Source: Sulfurimonas sp. | GTDB lineage: Bacteria > Campylobacterota > Campylobacteria > Campylobacterales > Sulfurimonadaceae | Length of the DNA stretch: 14,973 nt | Assembly: GCA_021161305.1 (NCBI GenBank) | Contig: JAGHAW010000208.1 | Coordinates: 1 to 14,973, forward strand | Direction of reading: 5' to 3' | Shown here: positions 13,336 through 14,973 of the stretch, piece after piece | Layout of the letters: the number at the start of each line of letters is the position of its first letter | Position numbering within the stretch: position 1 is the stretch's first letter | Notes under the pieces: generated by a model | The model's database searches: none | Told to the model about the DNA's origin: nothing | Seen by the model: only the letters and a program-made list of their open reading frames with translations | Position numbers and translations under genes: made by a program

Positions 13336-14973
13336 ATGCTAAGCATAGCGTCATTTTTAAAGCTTTTAAAAGAGTCTTTTAGAGACTTAATGCCAATCAT
13401 TTTGGTAATTATGTTTTTTCAACTGGCAATCATCCAGACAGTACCGGAAAATTGGTTAAGCACAACTATAGGTCTTGGGATTGTTGGTGTTGGTCTTGCT
13501 GTTTTTCTTCTTGGTCTTGAGGTCGGAATCTTTCCTGTTGGGGAGGGGCTTGCAAGTGATTTTGCAAGAAAAGGCTCAACTAAGTGGATAATTCTTTTTG
13601 CTTTTATGGTAGGTTTTGGTACCACCGTAGCTGAACCTGCTCTTGTAGTCATTGCTGATAAAGCAGCCGGTATTAGTTGTGGAAGAATTGATGCTACCAC
13701 ACTTCGAATGGTTGTTGCATTTTCAGTCGGTTTTGCAATAGTTGTCGGTGTTTGGAGAATCATAAAAGGTCATCCTATTCACTACTACATCATCTCTGGG
13801 TACATTATGGTTGTAGCTGCTACTGCCTTTGCACCAAAAGAGATAGTTGGTCTTGCTTATGACTTGGGTGGAGTTACAACTTCTACCGTTACAGTTCCTC
13901 TTGTTGCAGCTCTAGGCATTGGTCTCGCTACTACCATTAAAGGAAGAAACCCCGTTTTAGATGGCTTCGGTCTTATCGCTTTTGCTTCACTTACTCCTAT
14001 GATCTTTGTACAATTTTATGGTATCTATGTTTATGAGTTTGTTGAAGCTTCTACTATTCTAGCACCCGTAGTAGCCGAAACTTGTGAAGCATCTACTGCT
14101 TTTAATTTTGATATAGTTGAAATACTGAAAGGGTTTATCGCTGTTGTTGGGGATGTTGTTCCTATATTAGCTGTAATCCTATTTTTTCAGTACATCATAC
14201 TTAAAAAACCTATAGATAATTTAAAAGAAGTTCTTATAGGTTTTGGTCTTGTAATTCTTGGTCTTGATGCTTTTATTATCGGTTTAGAAATGGGGCTTTT
14301 CTCCCTCGGTGAGACTATGGCTTTTGAACTTACGCAATATGATAACAATATCATTATCTACACCTTTGCTTTTGCTATCGGTTTTTCAACAACTATGGCA
14401 GAACCTTCACTGACAGCTATTGCCAAAAAAGCAAAAGAGATTAGTGATGGTAAAATCAATGACTTTGTGCTTCGTCTCTTTGTTGCACTAGGTGTTGCTA
14501 TAGGTATCTCGCTTGGTGCTTATCGTATTGTAGCTGGTGGTGAGATTGTTTACTATATTATGGCTGGATACCTCTTTGTAATTGTTCTTACTTTTATCGC
14601 TCCAAAATATATCATTCCTATCGCTTACGATAGTGGTGGAGTTACAACTTCAACCGTAACAGTTCCACTTGTCGCAGCCCTTGGTCTTGGTCTTGCAACA
14701 AATATAGCTGGTCGTGACCCACTCATAGACGGTTTTGGGCTTATCGCTTTTGCGTCACTCTTTCCGATGCTTACTGTTATGGTGTACGGTGTAATTACTG
14801 AAAAAATGGGCATTAAAGGTGAGCATGAACTTGAAGAGATTCATATGGATGAACTTCGTCATGCACTTGAAGATGCAGAGGATATGGGTTTATCAACAGT
14901 TCGAGTCGATGGAACGCATAAAAGACACTCTGCCGTTATACCTTTCTCTGCAGTGCATGTCATAGTTCCTCAC
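13336..14973 (+). CDS. DUF1538 family membrane protein, two internal repeats (3' end beyond window)
   Basis: An open frame of 546 codons runs from ATG 13336 to the window end without a stop, so the gene is partial. AAAGG (13325-13329) lies six bases before the ATG. The protein is a polytopic membrane protein made of two homologous halves. Each half has FGTTVAEPAL or FSTTMAEPSL, followed by YDxGGVTTSTVTVPLVAALG and DGFGLIAFAS. These are hallmarks of DUF1538, a presumed transporter family with no proven substrate. Conserved Glu, Asp, Thr and Ser in helices would suit ion or small-solute transport, which is inference. After the second half a soluble acidic segment begins (ELEEIHMDELRHALEDAEDMG), and the frame ends in HVIVPH. 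A P-II-like regulator is sometimes found beside such genes; it would be downstream and cannot be checked here. Confidence 0.88.
   Translation, partial: MLSIASFLKLLKESFRDLMPIILVIMFFQLAIIQTVPENWLSTTIGLGIVGVGLAVFLLGLEVGIFPVGEGLASDFARKGSTKWIILFAFMVGFGTTVAEPALVVIADKAAGISCGRIDATTLRMVVAFSVGFAIVVGVWRIIKGHPIHYYIISGYIMVVAATAFAPKEIVGLAYDLGGVTTSTVTVPLVAALGIGLATTIKGRNPVLDGFGLIAFASLTPMIFVQFYGIYVYEFVEASTILAPVVAETCEASTAFNFDIVEILKGFIAVVGDVVPILAVILFFQYIILKKPIDNLKEVLIGFGLVILGLDAFIIGLEMGLFSLGETMAFELTQYDNNIIIYTFAFAIGFSTTMAEPSLTAIAKKAKEISDGKINDFVLRLFVALGVAIGISLGAYRIVAGGEIVYYIMAGYLFVIVLTFIAPKYIIPIAYDSGGVTTSTVTVPLVAALGLGLATNIAGRDPLIDGFGLIAFASLFPMLTVMVYGVITEKMGIKGEHELEEIHMDELRHALEDAEDMGLSTVRVDGTHKRHSAVIPFSAVHVIVPH

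Noticed and set aside
13419..13763. Minus-strand ORF of 114 codons inside the DUF1538 gene
   Set aside because: It is a Pro/Thr/Ala-rich mirror of hydrophobic membrane codons, with no start context. The same applies to 14625-14813.

Overview
The window is AT-rich, gene-dense bacterial DNA. The best fit is a Campylobacterota (epsilonproteobacterial) chromosome of the Sulfurimonas/Sulfuricurvum type. The signs are low GC, TATAAT and extended -10 promoters with no clear -35 box, a Suv3-like helicase, a CxxCH-type chemoreceptor, a REC-PAS protein of a style common in that group, and a DUF1538 membrane protein. This assignment is inferred from protein character, not from a database match.

Layout. 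(1) 42-2810 is a motility and sensing block: a chemoreceptor with a periplasmic c-type heme motif, then an EF-hand-type calcium-binding protein preceded by a good match to a sigma-28 (FliA) flagellar promoter. (2) 2791-5592 (minus) is a large Suv3-like RNA helicase whose 3' end overlaps the calcium-binding gene. (3) 5632-6796 is a two-gene envelope unit: a small exported Cys/His-rich protein and an outer-membrane beta-barrel. (4) 6801-6871 is a 30-bp perfect palindrome resembling RAYT-mobilised REP elements; it abuts the promoter of an mscS/DUF481 operon (6910-8536). (5) 8523-9626 (minus) is an MFS transporter. (6) 9627-9837 is an intergenic region with promoters in both directions and a candidate small RNA carrying two C/U-rich hairpin loops. 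(7) 9838-11337 is a B12-binding radical SAM protein with a DUF4080-type tail. (8) 11412-12062 is a decayed REC-PAS signalling gene with an amber codon, a frameshift and a lost C-terminus. (9) 12053-12990 (minus) is a small membrane-anchored protein with an in-frame 9-bp minisatellite, plus a zinc-finger thioredoxin (TrxC type). (10) 13098-13187 (minus) is tRNA-Ser(GGA). (11) 13336 to the window end is a two-repeat DUF1538 membrane protein, cut by the edge.

Most genes look like housekeeping or accessory chromosomal genes; there is no phage, CRISPR array or insertion sequence with a transposase. The most unusual items are the candidate C/U-loop sRNA, the sigma-28 promoter on an apparently signal-less calcium-binding protein, the REP-like palindrome where the mscS -35 region should be, the heme chemoreceptor, and the degraded REC-PAS gene.
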